From the NCBI GenBank assembly GCA_963575745.1, contig CAUYUJ010020762.1, forward strand, positions 20,001 through 84,000: a stretch of DNA of 64,000 bases, written 5' to 3'. A program made the position numbers and the translations under genes. How positions within the stretch are numbered: position 1 is the stretch's first letter; each line of letters starts with the position of its first letter. A model generated the notes under the pieces. That model saw nothing but the letters and a program-made list of their open reading frames with translations, was not told the DNA's origin and did no database searches. Source of the stretch: Prorocentrum cordatum (Eukaryota > Sar > Dinophyceae > Prorocentrales > Prorocentraceae). Of the stretch, positions 29,507 through 40,894 are shown piece by piece.

Positions 29507-31130
29507 ACCAACCATCCTGTGGTGTTCGGTCCTCGCTTTGAAGAGACAGCGCCACGCCCTCCCCCTCCTCCTTCCTCCCCCTCCTTGCCTCTGTACTCAG
29601 AATTCCATGTCGGCACACCCCTCACATTCTTCGTGGCGCCATAGGGAGCTCCACCGTAGGCCCCAGTGGCGGGGTCCGCATGCGTTTCCCCCACTCAGTA
29701 CAACGCTTCGTGGCCACATAGGGAGCTCCACTGGCGGTATCCGCATGCGTTTCCCCCACCAACCACAGCGCGCCGTGGCCCGAAAGAGAGCTCCACCGAA
29801 GGCCCCAAGGGGCTGCGTTTGCATGCGTCTGCCCCGCCCTGTACAACCTTTCGCGGCGCCAATAGGGAGCCCCAGCGAAGGCCCAAGCGGCAGTGGTCGC
29901 ATGCGCGTACCCCATACAGTACAACGTTCCGTGACACAGGGAGCCCCACCGAAGGATCCAGTGGCGGTGTCCGCATGCGTTTCTCCCCCAATCAATAACA
30001 ACGTTCCGTGGCCTGATGAGGAACTCTCCCGAAGGCCCCAATGGCTGCGTTCGCATGCGCCTGTCCTTCCCCGTACAACGCTTCGCTGCCCCATAGGAAG
30101 CTCCAGCGAAGGCCCCAGTGGCTGCGTTCGCATGCGTCCCCCAGGCCCAATACAGTGCTTCGTGGCTTCAGAGGGAGCTCCTTCGAAGGCCCAAGTGGCA
30201 GCGGTCGCATGCGTTTCCCCCATACAGTACAACGCTTCGTGGTCCCATAGGGAGCTCCACCGAGGGCCCCAGTAGCTGTGTCCGCAGGCGTTTTCCCCAC
30301 TCATTACAACGCCTCGTGGCCCCATAAGGAGCTCCACTGGCGGTGTCCGCATGCGTTTCCCCCACACAGCACAGCGCTTCGTGACCCGAAAGAGAGCTCT
30401 ACCGAAGGCCCCAGGGGCTGCGTTTGCATGCGTCTGCCCCGCCCTGTACAACCTTTCGTGGCGCCAATAGGGAGTTCCAGTGAAGGCCCAGGTGACAGTG
30501 GTCGCATGCGTTTCCCCCATACAGTACAACGCTTCGTGGCCCCACAGGGAGCGCCACTGAAGGACCCAGAGGCGGTGTCCGCACGCGCCCCCCCCATCCA
30601 GTACAGCGCTTCGTGGTCCCATCAGGCGCTCCACCGGAGGCCCCAGTGGCGGCGTTTCGTGGTCCCGTAAGGAGCTCCAGCGAAGGATCCAGTGGCGGTG
30701 TCCGCATGCGTTTTCCCTCCACCCAATACAACGCTTCGTGGAGTTCCACCGAAGGCCCCAGTGGCTGCGTTCGCATGCGTCTCCCACGCCCAGTACAACG
30801 TTTCATGGACCCATAACCGAAGGCCCCAGTGGCGGCGTTCGCATGCGTCTCCCCCACCCAGTACAGCATGTCGTGGCCCCGTAGGGAGCTCTAGCGAAGG
30901 GCCCAGTGGCGGTGTTCACACGCGTTTCCCCCACCCAGCACAGCGCTTGGTTGTCCCATAGGGAGCTCCACCGAAATCCTCAGTGGCGGCCCCGCCCCAT
31001 TGCGGTGCACCCCTCACGCGCTTCGCGGCCCCATAATGGGTCCCGTCTACAGCCCCAGTGGCACCGCCCACATGGCGTTCCCGTTTGATACATCGGCACG
31101 CCCTTCGCACGCTTCATGGCGGCATGAGGA
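29507..31130 (+). repeat. family H then family I tandem array (units ~66-80 bp)
   Basis: Family H (ACCATCCTGTGGTGTTCGGT, CCTCGCTTTGAAGAGACAGC) at 29507-29550 is followed by a pyrimidine tract. About 18 family I units then follow, each with ACAACGCTTCGTGGCCCCAT, AGGGAGCTCCACCGAAGGCC, CCAGTGGC and a GCATGCG palindrome. GCATGCG recurs at roughly 66-80-bp spacing from 29675 to 30842, then decays to 31130. The overlapping frames on both strands are satellite artefacts. Confidence 0.9.
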
Positions 31131-31279
31131 GATCACCCGAAGGCGATACCGGCAACGACGGCACTCACAACTGCATAGGGTCGGGCTCACCGCCAGGATA
31201 CTATTCTTTCTCCAGAGGGTCTCATTGTTGCTGTCCGGCTCACTCTCACAATAAGTCCCCGCTGTGAGCAACTCATAAC

Positions 31280-31738
31280 TTGATCTTTATTGTGTGTGTT
31301 ACAATTGGAACGCTGCTGGCCCCTGCAGGGCGCGAGGGTCCCGCAGCTGCAGCCGGCGGTGCGGCGGCGGGCCCGGGCGACGCCGTCGACTCCGCGATGC
31401 CCGAAGCCGGCGTCGCAGCCGCGGAGGCGGCAACGGGTGGCGCTCCTGCTGCCGCCGCGGCTCCGGGCGTTGCGCCGCCAGGGAGCCTGGGCGCCGAAGC
31501 CGCCGCAGCGCCCGGCGCCGTGCCGCCTGCTGGCGCAGGACCCGGCGGCGCTGCGGACCGCGGAGCCGCGCCCAGATCGCGGCGCGAGGTCGCTTCCGCA
31601 CACCACGCTGCGGAGGCCAGGCGGCAGGTCACGCTCAGGCACAGCCTGGGCCGCCCGCGTGCCTCCTCCACTCCGTCCTCCCCAGGCCGGCGGGGGCGCT
31701 CGCGGAGCGCCGAGCGGCGGGCCGCGGGCGGCGCGTGA
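31280..31738 (+). CDS. Ala/Pro/Gly-rich open frame at the LINE 5' end
   Basis: A 152-codon frame, very rich in Ala, Gly, Pro and Arg, whose ATG lies just outside the element, before the target-site duplication. No zinc or coiled-coil motif is visible. It ends with an Arg/Ser-rich stretch. It may be a 5' UTR that is open by composition, or a degenerate ORF1. No function assigned. Confidence 0.2.
   Translation: MIFIVCVTIGTLLAPAGREGPAAAAGGAAAGPGDAVDSAMPEAGVAAAEAATGGAPAAAAAPGVAPPGSLGAEAAAAPGAVPPAGAGPGGAADRGAAPRSRREVASAHHAAEARRQVTLRHSLGRPRASSTPSSPGRRGRSRSAERRAAGGA
31294..31311. repeat. LINE target-site duplication, left copy
   Basis: The 18-bp string GTGTGTTACAATTGGAAC occurs here and again at 36727-36744, flanking the LINE. 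The right copy directly follows a short GGTAAAAA tail. Confidence 0.88.
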
Positions 31739-31926
31739 GGTGTGGCGGGCGGTTCTCGCCGGCTGGCGGCGGGCGGCCCGCTGTAGCCACCGTGGCGGGC
31801 GCCCGGGCCAGGCGGCCTGCGCTGGCCACACCGGCAGGTTGCGCTGCCTGGCGATTCGCGCAGGCTGAGGCGATGAAGCCCCCGCAGGCGCCCTGCCCAG
31901 GTCCAGGGTTCCCGGGTTCCCCGGCC

Positions 31927-32000
31927 CTCGTATCCACGGCTGGACGCGGCTCGAAGAATCCGTGCATCCTCGTATCCACAGCTGGACGCGGCTCGAAAAA
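31927..32000. repeat. ~44-bp tandem duplication inside the LINE
   Basis: CTCGTATCCACGGCTGGACG and CTCGTATCCACAGCTGGACG begin two adjacent copies, both followed by CGGCTCGAA. It lies just upstream of the endonuclease. Confidence 0.85.
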
Positions 32001-33757
32001 CTCTTGCGTCTGGCTCGTGCGTGTGGCGGGCGGCTCGCGCTGGCTGCGCGGTGGAGCGGATGGCCGTGGCGAGGCATCCGCGTGGGCGAGGCCGCACACC
32101 CTGGGCCGGCTTCCGCACCAGCACCTCGCGAGGTCACGGTGCTCGTCGCCAACGTCACGCGCTGGAGCGCGAGTTGGCGGGGCCTTCTCGCGGCCGGCGC
32201 CGACGCGTGGTGCCTGCAGGAGGCCCGGATCCCGGAGGCGGACGCGGACGCGGCCGTGGCCGCGGCCAGGGCGCGTGGCATGCAGCTGTATCCTGGGCCT
32301 GCCAGCGCCGGGGAGCATCTGCTGGCGGCTGCCCATCGCCCCGGGTGCGGCGCCGCGCGCGCGGACCCGCCCCTTGGGCTCTCGGGGCGGCATCCGGGCC
32401 GGCTGCAGCATGTGGCGATGCACTTCGGGAGTGGCCGGGCGATTCATTTTATGAATTGCTATGGCTATGCAGGGGGCTCCGCTGATGCCGAGCGGAACGC
32501 AGACCTCGTCCTGGAGGGCGTGGAGTGGCTCAGAGGTTTGGGGAACGTCCCAACATTCCTCGTGGGCGACCTCAATATTGCAGGCTCGCCGATTCGGGCC
32601 TGGACGGGCTGTTGGCGATGGCGGGGTGGCGCGACCTGCTGGCGGCAGCCGGGCCGACATGCCTCCCGTCCCAGGGCGCGCCGTCGCGGATCGACTACGT
32701 CCTGGCCAGCCCGGAGGCGCTTGGCATCGTACGGGCCGCGGGCCTCCGCTGGGACCTCGGACTCGCCACGCACGCGGCCTTGACGCTGACCCTGAGGGTG
32801 GAGGCGGCGGAGATGGCCATGATGCGCGAGCCCGTGGTCCGGCTTGACGGCTCTGCTGTGGATGGCTGGACGCCGGCATTGGGGAGAGACGCCATGGAGG
32901 CCATCAGGGCCAACCATGAGGAGCCCTACCAGTGCGCGTTGCGCCGGCACGACCTTGACGCCGCTTGGAGGGAACTCAGCCTGGCGATGCGCACGTGGCT
33001 TTCGGCCAGGCAGGGCAGGGCGACGGTTGCGGAGCGGCCGCACGCTGCAGCGACTTGGAAAGCAGAGCGGCCCAGCGCGCGAGGCGGCGGCGGGGAGGCT
33101 GCAGATGCTGCTGCGGACGCGTCGCTGCTGCGACTCAAGCGTTTGCGCAGCCTCCGGCACGCGCAGCGTGGCAGCACCGTAGCCGCTGGGCGGGCTGCTG
33201 AGGCCACGCTGCAGGCGCTGCGTACTTCCGATGCGGGCCACGCGGGCTGGGCGTCCGAGTTCGCCAACCTGACGGCGTCCTCGGCGGTCCCGGATGCCTT
33301 GTTGCAGCGGGCTGAGGCCGACTGGAAGGACGCGCAGTCGGCCGCCAGACACCGGCGACGGGAGGAATGGCGCCGGTGGGCGCACGACGCCCTAGCTAAC
33401 TGTCAGGGGCGGCTATACCGCTGGATTCGTGGCGGTGGCAGCGTGGAAGCCGAGCTGGCACCTGCGCCGCCGCTGGAGGCTGGTGTTGCTGCGGCTGCGG
33501 CCGCCGCCGGGCCATCGGCAGGCCACCGGCCTTGGCTGCTGGCGCTGCAAGGCGGCCCAGCCGCGAAGCTTCGATACTTCGAGGGCCCTTGGCGCGAGCT
33601 CTGGCAGCAGCCCGCGGCGGCCCCCGTGCCAGAGGTATGGGCGCAGGAATTGGACGGTTTGCCTCCATTCCCTGATGTGGCGCCCTGGACCGCCGATCTG
33701 GTGACCTCGCTACTGCAAGCCATGCCGAAACGCAAAAAACCTGGGCTGGACGCCTGA
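31962..33757 (+). pseudogene. LINE endonuclease (EEP) region, one frameshift, ends at an in-frame TGA
   Basis: Starts with the VGEAAHPGP signature, then VTVLVANVTRWS (metal-binding Asn), DAWCLQEARIP (catalytic Glu), FMNCYGYAG and FLVGDLNIAGSP (G-D-x-N). Near 32585 the frame shifts by one and continues as DSGLDGLLAMAGWRDL, SRIDYVLASPEA and LATHAALTL (the C-terminal D and H motifs of the endonuclease/exonuclease/phosphatase fold). A long Ala/Arg-rich linker leads towards the reverse transcriptase. The enzyme nicks target DNA to prime reverse transcription. The frame ends at TGA 33755-33757 in KKPGLDA-stop-LASELRLLP. The same frame continues beyond it, and related proteins usually have Trp at such a site, so this is probably TGG changed to TGA. 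Confidence 0.85.
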
Positions 33758-36610
33758 CTTGCGAGCGAACTCCGGCTGCTGCCACAGGGCCTGCACGACT
33801 GGATCGCGCAGCTCTTCGAGAAAGTGGAAGCGCGCGGAGCATGGCCGCAGGAGCTCGTGGAGCCGGAGGGGCCGTTGTTGCCGAAGCCCGGCGGCGGCGA
33901 CGGGCCCTTGGAGAGGCGGCCCATTTGGCTTCTCCCCATGCTCTACCGCTCGTGGGCTGCAGGCCGCGCGCGCCCTTTCGCCCAGTGGCGGTGCAGCTGG
34001 GAGGGGGAGACGTGGCGGCAAGGAGCCGAGGAGCTCGCTTGGGAGTTGGCCTTGGAGCTGGAGGCGGCCGACGCCTTGTCGGAAGACGTCGCCGGCGCCG
34101 CGCTGGACTGGCGAAAGGCGTGCGACCAGGTCGACCTCCAGACGCTCCCCGCCCTGCTGGCGCGCGCCGGGGTCCCCTACCGGATCTCCAAGCCAGCAAT
34201 GGCAGCGCACTCCGCTCGCAGGCGCATCCGGGTGGGCAAGGCCATCGGGGTCCCGTGGCGGCCCTCCTGGGGCCTTCTCCCGGGCTGCCCCCTCGCTGTG
34301 TTCATCCTCGCCGTGCTGACCCTGCCGTGGATGCGAACGACCGGCAGGTTGGACGATCGGTTGCGCCGGCGCGTGTACGTGGACGACTTCACGCTCTGGG
34401 CGCGGGCAGCCGCCGGAGACGGGGCGGATGTCGCCGAGGCCGTGCGGGACGCGCTGCACCTGACGGCAGCTTTTGAGACGGCCATGGGCTGGGCCCTGAA
34501 CCGCGCCAGGAGCAAGCAATTCGCGAACAGCAGGGAGCTCCGGCGCTGGCTCGCGGAGCAGGTGCCGGGCATCCGGGCGAGCACAGAGATCCGGGACCTG
34601 GGGGTCGCGACCACCGCGGGCAGGGCCCGGCGCTGCGCAGTCACTGCGGCACGGTTGCGCGGGGCCTCCACGCGGTTTGCCCGCCTCGGCCGCTTGCCGC
34701 TCAGCTTCGGGACCTGCTGCCAGCTGGGCGCAGCCGCAGGCGCAGCAGCGGGCCTTTACGGCGCCGCTTGCGGGCGGCCGCCGGCCTGCGAGCTCGCCGG
34801 CTTGCGCGCGGCGGCGAAGAAGGCCGTCTGCCGCGGAGGCCTTCGCGCGTCTGCGGAGATCGTCTTCGGCGTTCTGGCGCCGACCTGGCGTCTCGATCCG
34901 TTGGCCGTGACGGTGCTCGCCCCGTTATGGCAGGCTGCAAAAGCGCTCCGGCGGGGGCGGCTCCCAGCAGACCGGTGGCGCGAGGCTGCGGGCGCGATGG
35001 CTGCAGGGCACGGCCGGCGGTTTGGCCCGATCGCAGCCGCCCTCCGCAGCTTGGCAGAACTGCAGATGGGGGCCGACATCGAGGCCTGGAGTGGCATCCC
35101 GGAGGCCCCCGACGGCTGGCGCCCAGCCGCCCGCGCCCTCCCAGACACCCGCGCGGTGCTGCTGGAGGCTTGGGGGAGGCGGGAAGCTCGCGAAGTCGCA
35201 AGACGCCGGGCCGACTACCAGCACCTCGCGGGGGGCGTGGATCGCTGGGCGACTCGCCGGCTCTTGGAGACTGGGCAGCTGGCGCCCGACGCCGCGGGCG
35301 CCCTGCGGACCGTGATTTCTGGCAATGTGATCACGGAGTCCGTTGCCGCGAAATGGGGGCGGCCGCAGGCGTGCCCCCATTGCGGCGCCGCAGTCGAGGA
35401 CCTCGAACACCGGCTGTGGGCGCGCCCGCGATGGCAAGCGACGCGCCACGCGGCCTTCGCGACGAGCGGCTTCACCCCGGCCTCCGCGCGCGCTTGCCTG
35501 CCAGCCGAGACCGCGAGGACGGCGGTGCCCCCCCTGGACGCCCGCCTGGCCGCGCTGGCCGCCGTGGCCCAGCAGGCGTTCCCGATGCCGCCGCTGCCTG
35601 ACCCCGCCGCGGAGGAGCTACCGCACGGGCGGGTCCGCGCCTGGACCGACGGCTCCTGCCTGCACCCGGGAGACCCCTTGCTCGCCCGCGCGGGATGGGG
35701 CGCGAGGTTGGAGGGGCTCCCCGCTGGGCGCATCCACCGCCACGGCCAGGTGGACGGGCGGCAGACCGCGCAGCGGGCCGAGCTGTGGGCCACGATGCAG
35801 GCGTGCAGCCTAGCCGGGGCACCCGTTGACGTCGTCACTGACTCCCGCTTCGTGAGTCGCGGGGTCGCCGCACTTCGCGGCGGCGCGAGCGCGACGAACT
35901 GGCCGCACGCCGACCTCTGGGAGGCGATCACGCCGCACTGCCGCAGCGGGCTGCTGCGGACCCGCTGGGTGAAGGGCCACCTGGACCAGGCCGAGGCCGC
36001 TGCCCGCGGCATCGCCGAGACGGATTGGGCCGGCAACGCCGCCGCGGACAGGCTCGCCGACGCGGGGGCGCGAGCGCAGCTGGACGCGCTCGCAGCGCTC
36101 CAGCGCGCAGCGGCGGCGGTGGAGCTGGCCGCTCTGAAAGCGAACCACGGCCCGGGCCCGGGCGGGCCCAGGGTGCGGCGCCGCTGGGCCGCGCCAGGGC
36201 ACCGCCGGCGGCGCGCGCCCCGCGTGGGGGACGCAGCCGCGGTGGCCGCCGCCGTGGCGCCGCCGCCGCCGCAGCGCGGGCAGGTCGCCGGCCCGCCGCC
36301 CGCGGCGGCACCGCGGCTGGGGGCAGCAGCGGCGGCGCGGGACCTTTTCGCAGGCCGCGCCTGGCGGGCGCACGCGGCGTCCCAGGGCCCAGCCTGGGTC
36401 GCCTGCGTGCGCTGCGGATGCTGGGCGCCGTCGTGGCCGCAGCTGGCCAGCCGCCCGTGTGGCGGGTGGGCGCCCGCGTTGCCGCCGCGGGCGGGCATGC
36501 TGCTGCTGCTGCTGCTGCTGCTGCCAGCGGCGCGCGCTGGCGGTGACGAGGCGGCCTGGCGTGCCGTCCTCCGGGATCGGCTGGCTGCGCGCCCAGGCCC
36601 GCCGGACTGA
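33758..36610 (+). pseudogene. LINE reverse transcriptase - RNase H - zinc finger region
   Basis: In the same frame as the upstream endonuclease after the TGA (first in-frame ATG at 33824). Reverse transcriptase motifs: WLLPMLYRSWAAGRARP, ALDWRKACDQVD (first catalytic Asp), GLLPGCPLAVFI (motif B) and RVYVDDFTLWA (YVDD at 34376-34387). A CPHCGAAVEDLEHRLWARP zinc knuckle follows at about 35370, then RNase H with RAWTDGSC (35639-), AQRAELWAT, VVTDSRFV, RTRWVKGHL and AGNAAADRLAD, so all catalytic residues are present. A long Ala/Arg-rich linker leads to WVACVRCGCWAP...RPCGGW, a C-terminal zinc finger. 928 codons are open from 33824. Very GC-rich. It would be functional only if the upstream lesions were absent. 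Confidence 0.9.
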
Positions 36611-36726
36611 GCCGGCGCGGGGCCGTGCGGGCGCGGGCGCTTGTCCCCTCGCCCCTCTGTTCCCTCCTCTCCCTCGTCTCTGTCGTTCCCTCGTCTTGCC
36701 GCTGGGCTCCGCTGCGATGGTAAAAA

Positions 36727-36744
36727 GTGTGTTACAATTGGAAC
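36727..36744. repeat. LINE target-site duplication, right copy
   Basis: GTGTGTTACAATTGGAAC, identical to 31294-31311. Confidence 0.88.
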
Positions 36745-36754
36745 AGTTGTCCAA

Positions 36755-37610
36755 ACCATCCTGTGGGGGTGGGTCCTCGTTTTGAAGCGACAGCGCCCAC
36801 CGTCTCCTTCCTCCTCTCATCTCTTCTTCTCTCCTCTCCTCATCCCCCTTCTCCCTCCTCCGCCTCTGTACCTCCGCATGTCTCTGTTTCAGCACACCCC
36901 TCACACGTTTCGTGGCCCCATAGGGAGCTCCACCGAAAGTCCCAGTGGCAGGGTTCGCATGGCGGCCCCGCCCCATTTCGGCACGCCCCTCACATGTTCC
37001 GTGGCCCCATATGGAGCTCCAACGAAGGCCGCATGGCGGCCCCGCCCCATTTCGGCACACCCCTCAGACGTTTCGTGACCCCTCTAGGGATCTCCACCGA
37101 AGGCCCCAGTGGTAGGGTTCGCATGGCGGCCCCGCCTCATTTCGGCACCACCCATCACACGTTTCGTGGCCCATAGAGAGCTCCACCGAAGGCACCAGTG
37201 GCAAGGTTCGCATGACGCCCCGCCCCAGTTCGGCACACCCCTCACACGTTTCGTGGCCCCATGGGCAGCTCCACCGAAGGCTCCAGTGGCAGGGTTCTCA
37301 TGGCGGCTCCGCCCCATTTCGGCACACCCCTCACCCGTTTCGTGGCCCCATGGGGAGCTCCACTGCAGGCCTCAGCGGCAGGGTTCGCATGGCGGCCCCG
37401 CTTCAATTTCGGCACACCCCTCACACGCCTCGCGGCCACATAGGGATCTCCACCGAAGGCCCCAGTGGCAGGGTTCGTATGCCTTCCTCTGCCTAGTTTG
37501 ACACGCCCGTCACATGCTTCGTGGCCCATCGCAAGCCCCGCCGAAAGCCCCAGTGACAGCGCCCGCATGCGTCCCCCAGCCCACTTCGGCACAGCCCGCA
37601 CACGTTTCGG
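36755..37610 (+). repeat. family H then family I tandem array, second locus
   Basis: ACCATCCTGTGGGGGTGGGT and CCTCGTTTTGAAGCGACAGC (family H), a pyrimidine tract to about 36870, then about eight family I units with ACACCCCTCACACGTTTCGT, GGCCCCATAGGGAGCTCCAC, GTTCGCATGGCGGCCCCGCC. Unit spacing is about 71-92 bp. It continues the 29.5-31.1 kb locus on the far side of the inserted LINE. Confidence 0.88.
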
Positions 37611-37880
37611 GGTTCCCATCTTCCTTGTCCCGTGCTCCATCCCTCTCCTGGTTTGGGTTGTGGATTACACATAGAATCGCTGTGCGCGGTTGTTCGTCGG
37701 GATTCCGTGTGTTGGCGATTGCGCACGTCTTTTTATTGTGGATTATACATAGATTTCCTCTGTGCGATACTACGGTCAGGGTCCTTGTGGGAGATGTACA
37801 AACTGACATATGCTTGTGTGGAGGCGCCTTCATCAAAAAAAGGATTACATGACAGGCGGTTCCGCCTTTGATCAAGGTTT
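37611..37880. other. AT-richer spacer with diverged duplicate phrases
   Basis: GTGGATTACACATAGAATCG (37662) and GTGGATTATACATAGATTTC (37738) are two related units. No gene seen. Confidence 0.5.
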
Positions 37881-38480
37881 GCTAAAAAGGTGGATCGCAA
37901 CCACCTCCAATTGAAAATCACGAGAGGTGGACCCGTCAATCATAGAATTGGATCAAAGGTGGCTTCGTGTTCAATAGTTTCTACATAAACGTGGATCTAC
38001 CTGCAATAAACGTACATTCCAAGCGGTTCCATCCTTAATCAGACCCGAATCGAGGTGGATCTACATCAAATGAGATGTGTTTTAGAGGTGGGTCCACCAT
38101 GAATGGTATTAATAACACGTGGTCCCATCTTTGAACGGAGTCACATAGAGGTGGATACACCTCTGGAAAGCTTCAATTCAAGATTTAGCCGTTCTTTACT
38201 CTGATGATATTGCGGATCGCTTGATTCTTGATATGCTTGCGTTAGAGGTGGATCCACCTCCAATATGATTCCAATAGCGATGGGTCCATCCCTACTTCGA
38301 ATATTCTAAAGGTGGCTTCATCCCTCACACGATTGTATTACAGGTGGCCCCAAGCCTTATGGAATTCTTTTCGTTACAAAATTGCATGAAAGGTGGATCC
38401 ATCCTTGATATGAATACACAGGAGGGGGTTCCATCATGCCCAATCGCATTGAAAATGAGGTGGATCCACAAATCCGCCGA
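37880..38480. repeat. palindromic GGTGGATCCACC-type array, locus 1
   Basis: About 14 degenerate units of 35-60 bp, each centred on AGGTGGATCCACCT variants (for example 38096, 38250, 38391) separated by AT-rich spacers. The sequence is clearly AT-richer than the rest of the window. Non-coding. Confidence 0.75.
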
Positions 38481-38689
38481 TCCAGCGTGCGAGTTTCAAA
38501 GACCCTCAGATATAGCCTGAGCCTCAGTTCTTGAGCTTCAGCTCTGCTGGGGGGGTGGGTGCCGGGGTGGCTCTGCCGGGGTAAGGGAGGGGGGGGGTCC
38601 CTAGTCAGTTTTGGTAGCAAAATCAGCGCTCCAGCTCACTCCGGGTCGGCCCCTCGCCCCGGAGAGCTCGAACGCAGGCTAATAAAAAA

Positions 38690-39335
38690 ACCAGCGGCCG
38701 CTCAGACGGCCCAAGAGGGCCCTGAGTGGCCGAAACATCGCTCCAAGACGCTCAATCTGTTCCTCAGACGGCTCCAGAAGCCTCCAACATACCCTCCCCA
38801 CACCTCCTGAGAGTGCCCAAAAAAGGAAAATCTGTCCCATTCCCGAAGGAAAACGTACATCGTTTTCATTTTCGCTTCTTCGGCCGTCGCAGTGTCCAAC
38901 ACGGCCCAAGAGACCCCCAAAACAGAGGCTCTCAAGAGGGCCCCAAGTCGGCCCAAGAAGGGCCCAAGACGGCCCGGGAGGCCCCGAAGACAGCCCAAGC
39001 GGGCCCCAGGACGGGCTCAAGAAGCGCCCAAGAGGGCTCCATGACGGCCCCAGAAGGGCCCCAGACGGCCCAAGAGGCACCCAGGAGGCACCACAATGGC
39101 CCTAGGAGTCCTCAAGAAACCCCGAGAGGCTCCAAGTGGCCCTCAATAGGCCCGCAAAAGGCGCCCAAAGGCGCTCCCGAAGGCAAAAACTTACCTCCAA
39201 CACACCCCCACGAGGCCTCCAGGATGCCTCCTGCATGCCCCCCAAGAAGCTCAAAAGGCCCCCAAGAGGCTCAACAATCACCTCCAAGACGCCCCCCCTG
39301 GAGGCCTCGAAGATGCGTCGTAGAGGCCCCTCAAG
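38690..39335 (+). repeat. family J array (CCAAGACGGCC units), copy 1
   Basis: A degenerate tandem of 10-11-bp units such as GGCCCAAGAGG, GCCCCAAGACG and GCTCCAAGAAG, with a non-repeat core at about 38815-38895 (AAAAAAGGAAAATCTG, TTTTCATTTTCGCTTCTTCG). The same architecture occurs at 54755-55090 (reversed), 60815-61120 (reversed) and 61690-62335. The Pro/Lys/Gln-rich open frame is an artefact of the unit. Confidence 0.8.
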
Positions 39336-39599
39336 AAGCTGACGCAATGCCTCCGAGCTGTTTCCCAACCAATTACGTTTGAATAAGCGAGCTAAGGCGA
39401 AAGCGTCCTTCTGACAGCAGGATCGTCCCGGATCGGCGGCACCGGCCAGAGGCCTCTACAATACTAACATGAAAACAAACAGTAGTTCCGTCCACAACTA
39501 GGTTGTATTCGAATTGGACCCGCCGCAAAAAAAAAACCTGACTACGGATAACACAACTCAAAATAAAAGCAAATCAAGGATAGGATGCACAGCTACTAG

Positions 39600-40660
39600 A
39601 ACCCTATTGGAGGCGGATCCACTTCTCAAGGAATTCGCTTTAGGATGGAGCCGCGTGAACTAAAACTCCATTGCAGGTGGGCCAACCATTACTGAGATAC
39701 CAGTGGAAATGGATAAACTGCCACATGTCTGAAATTCGGTAGCACCCCTCACGCAGATCGGCAGGGTCAGGGTCCAAAAACACTAGGGAATTGCCATATT
39801 TCTGAAATTCGGTGGCACCCGTGATGCAGATGCGTAGGGTCAGGGTCGAAAAACAAACAGGTCCTGACACTGCTTCACGGCGGCGCCCAGACCTCATGAT
39901 TTAGCTTTTGCATCTCCCATTATCCGAGACATGCGGCTCGCGGCATGATCCACCTTTACTGGGATACTGTGAAGGATGGAGACACGTGTAGATCCTGTGA
40001 AAAGTGGATCTGCCTCTAATACAAGTCCATTAGAGGTGGATCCAGTCACAATGGGCTCCTATAAAAGATGGACCCAACTGGAATATAATCCATTGCGGGT
40101 GGACCCACCTCTATTATAATCAAATTGGAAATGAAACCACCTCTAAACACTCGATCAGGGATGGATCAACATCTCATTATATCATAATAGAGGTGGCTGC
40201 GATCCACCTTTAGCAAAAATGATTAAAGGAGGGGCCGCCTTCAACAGAATCCTTTGAGGGATGGAGCCTCCCTCACACAATACACTTTAACATGTCTACC
40301 CACCACGAAAGCAAGCCGATTGTAGAGTCGTACGGCAATGTTATTCTATGTGTACCTCACACATTAGGAATCAATTTGTAAATCGCCCACAGAAGAGATC
40401 CGACTGAAGCACCCCACAAAAAAGAATTTTCCGGTGCAACCCACACAATAGACATCAGTCCGTGAATCACGTTACCTCTGATAAAATTCGATCCGGGGAG
40501 GAGCACTTGTAATACGACCCTTGACACACTCCTACCAGACTTGGAGCGACCAGTAATATAATCACATGAGGGATGGACCCACCTGTCAAATAGTCTAATT
40601 CGGGATGGGCCAATAGCTCATGTAATGCTATGAGACATGGATCCAACTCTAACATAAGCA
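39600..40660. repeat. palindromic GGTGGATCCACC-type array, locus 2
   Basis: Further units (GAGGCGGATCCACTTCTC at 39609, AGAGGTGGATCCAGTC at 40032, GCGGGTGGACCCACCTCT at 40095 and others) with AT-rich spacers. Interrupted by a ~70-bp duplicated segment at 39717-39785 / 39789-39860 sharing TCTGAAATTCGGT and CAGGGTC(A/G)AAAAAC, and by unique DNA at 40290-40550. No gene. Confidence 0.7.
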
Positions 40661-40894
40661 TATCCATGAAGAAAAAACCCGTAATGCAAATGATCAATAA
40701 GAACTCAAGAATAGCATGATCATATGAAACCGTGTAATCACCTGTACTGTAATCCTGTCAGCGTCCTTTTCTTTCGATGACAGAAAAAAACTACACTTCC
40801 ACCTCGTCTGTTTTCGATCCCTTCACTTTCCTCTCTCCTTTCCTACCCTCATCATTGAGGCTCAGATACTCACAACGTTCCCCTCTCCCGAGAG

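Larger units (their letters stand above)
31312..36726 (+). mobile_element. nearly complete non-LTR retrotransposon (LINE), 5.4 kb
   Basis: Bounded by an 18-bp target-site duplication and ending GATGGTAAAAA, which looks like the short A-tail of target-primed reverse transcription. Contents in order: an Ala/Gly/Pro-rich 5' segment, apurinic-type endonuclease, reverse transcriptase, zinc motif, RNase H, C-terminal zinc finger. The main coding region is damaged by only one frameshift (near 32585) and one TGA (33755-33757). Its insertion site lay in or next to family H sequence: the 3' flank reads on into ACCATCCTGTGGGGGTGGGT and a family I array. Confidence 0.9.

Noticed and set aside
29597-30869. 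396-codon minus-strand and several plus-strand frames with repeated GCACGG/SACVSP phrases
   Set aside because: Family I tandem array. The unit length varies between about 66 and 80 bp and is not consistently a multiple of three.
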